Of a stretch of DNA of 64,000 bases, positions 63,238-64,000 are shown in pieces. Source of the stretch: Pectinophora gossypiella (Eukaryota > Arthropoda > Insecta > Lepidoptera > Gelechiidae); contig NC_065431.1 of assembly GCF_024362695.1 (NCBI RefSeq), positions 4,036,624-4,100,623 on the forward strand, written 5' to 3'. Position numbers and translations under genes: made by a program. Within the stretch, counting starts at the first letter, position 1; every line of letters starts with the position of its first letter. The notes below the pieces were generated by a model. It saw only the letters and a list, made by a program, of their open reading frames with translations. It made no database searches and had not been told where the DNA came from.

Positions 63238-63374
63238 TAATGGTTGAGTCAACTGTGTTAGCGAAAACTACACTTAAGATTTTATAACTCATTGGTGCAA
63301 GTTTGGGACCGGGGTTGGAACCGGACAGAACCACTTGTTACTATTCGAATACAATTTCAAAATTCGAACATAAT

Positions 63375-63480
63375 AAAAAAAAAGAAAGAAAGATAGAAAG
63401 AAACATTTATTACTCCCGGACACCACAGACACAGACAGACAGGTACATTACATTCAACACAGGACAGAAACCACACGGAA
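63375..63480 (-). mobile_element. LINE R 3' end
   Basis: (GAAA)n followed by ACATTTATTACTCCCGGACA and CCACAGACACAGACAGACAG; reverse of the R tail at 790-867. Confidence 0.65.
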
Positions 63481-64000
63481 ATCAATACACAGAAAAAAAG
63501 AAAAAAAAAACGAAAAGAAAACCAAGATCAAAAATCATTAACAAAAAAAAAGAACAGCAAACCAAAATCATAAAAATAATAAAACTAAGTATTCTAAATG
63601 CAACGCACAAAAACAAAAAAACACGCGCTCACGATTCAAGACCTATGTCCGAGGGGGTGAGGTAAACCTAGCTCAGACGCTGGTGGGGAGCGGAGAGTTG
63701 TCGTTCTATACGTAGTATTCAAATACAAATCTTTATTGGTAACGTAAGCTACATGTCATTGGTACGTACATTCTATGTTATGGCAAACACTAAATTACTT
63801 AAAAAAAAAGGTTTTTTTAGCTGACTCTACAACAGGTCATTAGTGCTTCTAGAGGCACCTACATTAATAGAAGTGCTGAGTCCAATTCAACTTACTATTC
63901 TCCTTTAAGAACAATAAATGCTAAAGGTTGTATAGGTATTATTATCTACCTAATTCTTGATTTCTCTAATGGATTTCAACTCACGACCTTAATCTTAGTG
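63481..64000. other. A-rich sequence and LINE tail scraps
   Basis: 63490-63600 is A-rich simple sequence whose long Lys-rich frames are artefacts. AATACAAATCTTTATTGG at 63722 looks like a reversed LINE end, and a J start (AACTCACGACCTTAATCTTA) lies at the window edge. Confidence 0.4.

Larger units (their letters stand above)
62575..63335 (-). mobile_element. SINE J interrupted by Harbinger-like element
   Basis: Reverse J at 62575-62691 (GTAGTCAGAGGTACACCACA ... GTGAGCCGTAG) resumes at 63238 (TGGTTGAGTCAACTGTGTTA ... TAACTCATTGGTGCAAG, GGGGTTGGAACCGG). Confidence 0.75.

Noticed and set aside
63303..63665. 120-codon Lys-rich ORF
   Set aside because: It crosses a (GAAA)n LINE tail and A-rich simple sequence.

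Overview
The window reads as nuclear DNA of a moth or butterfly (Lepidoptera). It is AT-rich and carries no bacterial-style gene packing, no long uninterrupted genes and no recognisable conserved household gene. It is almost wall-to-wall transposable-element debris: several tRNA- or 5S-derived SINE families, 3' ends of non-LTR retrotransposons (LINEs), and many short palindromic DNA elements (MITEs). The assignment to Lepidoptera rests on my familiarity with these repeat types and is an inference; no species is claimed. Family names used here (S1, S2, S3, K, J, G, H, N, P/Q, M1, M2, B, C, V, I, T, U, R, E, F, W) are working labels, not database names. Edges are good to a few bases where a target-site duplication (TSD) is given and otherwise approximate.

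SINE-type families. S1 (about 310-330 bp, roughly two dozen copies or fragments) has a tRNA-like head, a central domain and a tail ending in (GAA)n. S3 has a related tRNA-like head and the same central domain but a different tail. S2 has a composite head (tRNA-like A box followed by a 5S-rRNA-like box A/box C pair), again the same central domain, and a third tail ending in (GATGAT)n. K and J are other tRNA-headed SINEs. G and H end in the same tail as a LINE at 42985-43155.

LINE traces are nearly all 5'-truncated 3' ends: RTE-like C-terminal tails (10450-10745, 13586-13950, 27745-28015, 41812-42060, 42985-43155, and the E family at 18558-18885, 22600-23170, 49965-50480 and 52085-52292) and Jockey/CR1-like tails (3855-4330, 11546-12562, 24690-24980, 32195-32646, 34690-35080, 57263-57680, 59655-60120). 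All are broken.

DNA elements. MITEs M1 (about 146 bp, TA sites), B (about 225 bp palindrome, often a head-to-tail dimer) and C (about 380 bp) recur throughout. Larger structures are a 2.4 kb foldback element with an exact 8-bp TSD (19266-21713), a 3.6 kb region bounded by inverted CCCAAGTAGCAA ends (35573-39163), and two PIF/Harbinger-like remnants: one with the start of a transposase-like frame (24506-24674), the other with an accessory MADF-like exon that has one nonsense change (62692-63237).

Possible host genes. The only stretch that looks like ordinary coding DNA without repeats is 53380-54480 (+), with two candidate 3'-terminal exons, each open after a possible splice acceptor. A second candidate is a short first coding exon on the minus strand at 46536-46657 with a strong splice donor. 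Neither matches a family I recognise.

Nested insertions give a relative history: SINEs sit in LINEs and in other SINEs, and MITEs sit in SINEs, with readable TSDs in about a dozen cases.
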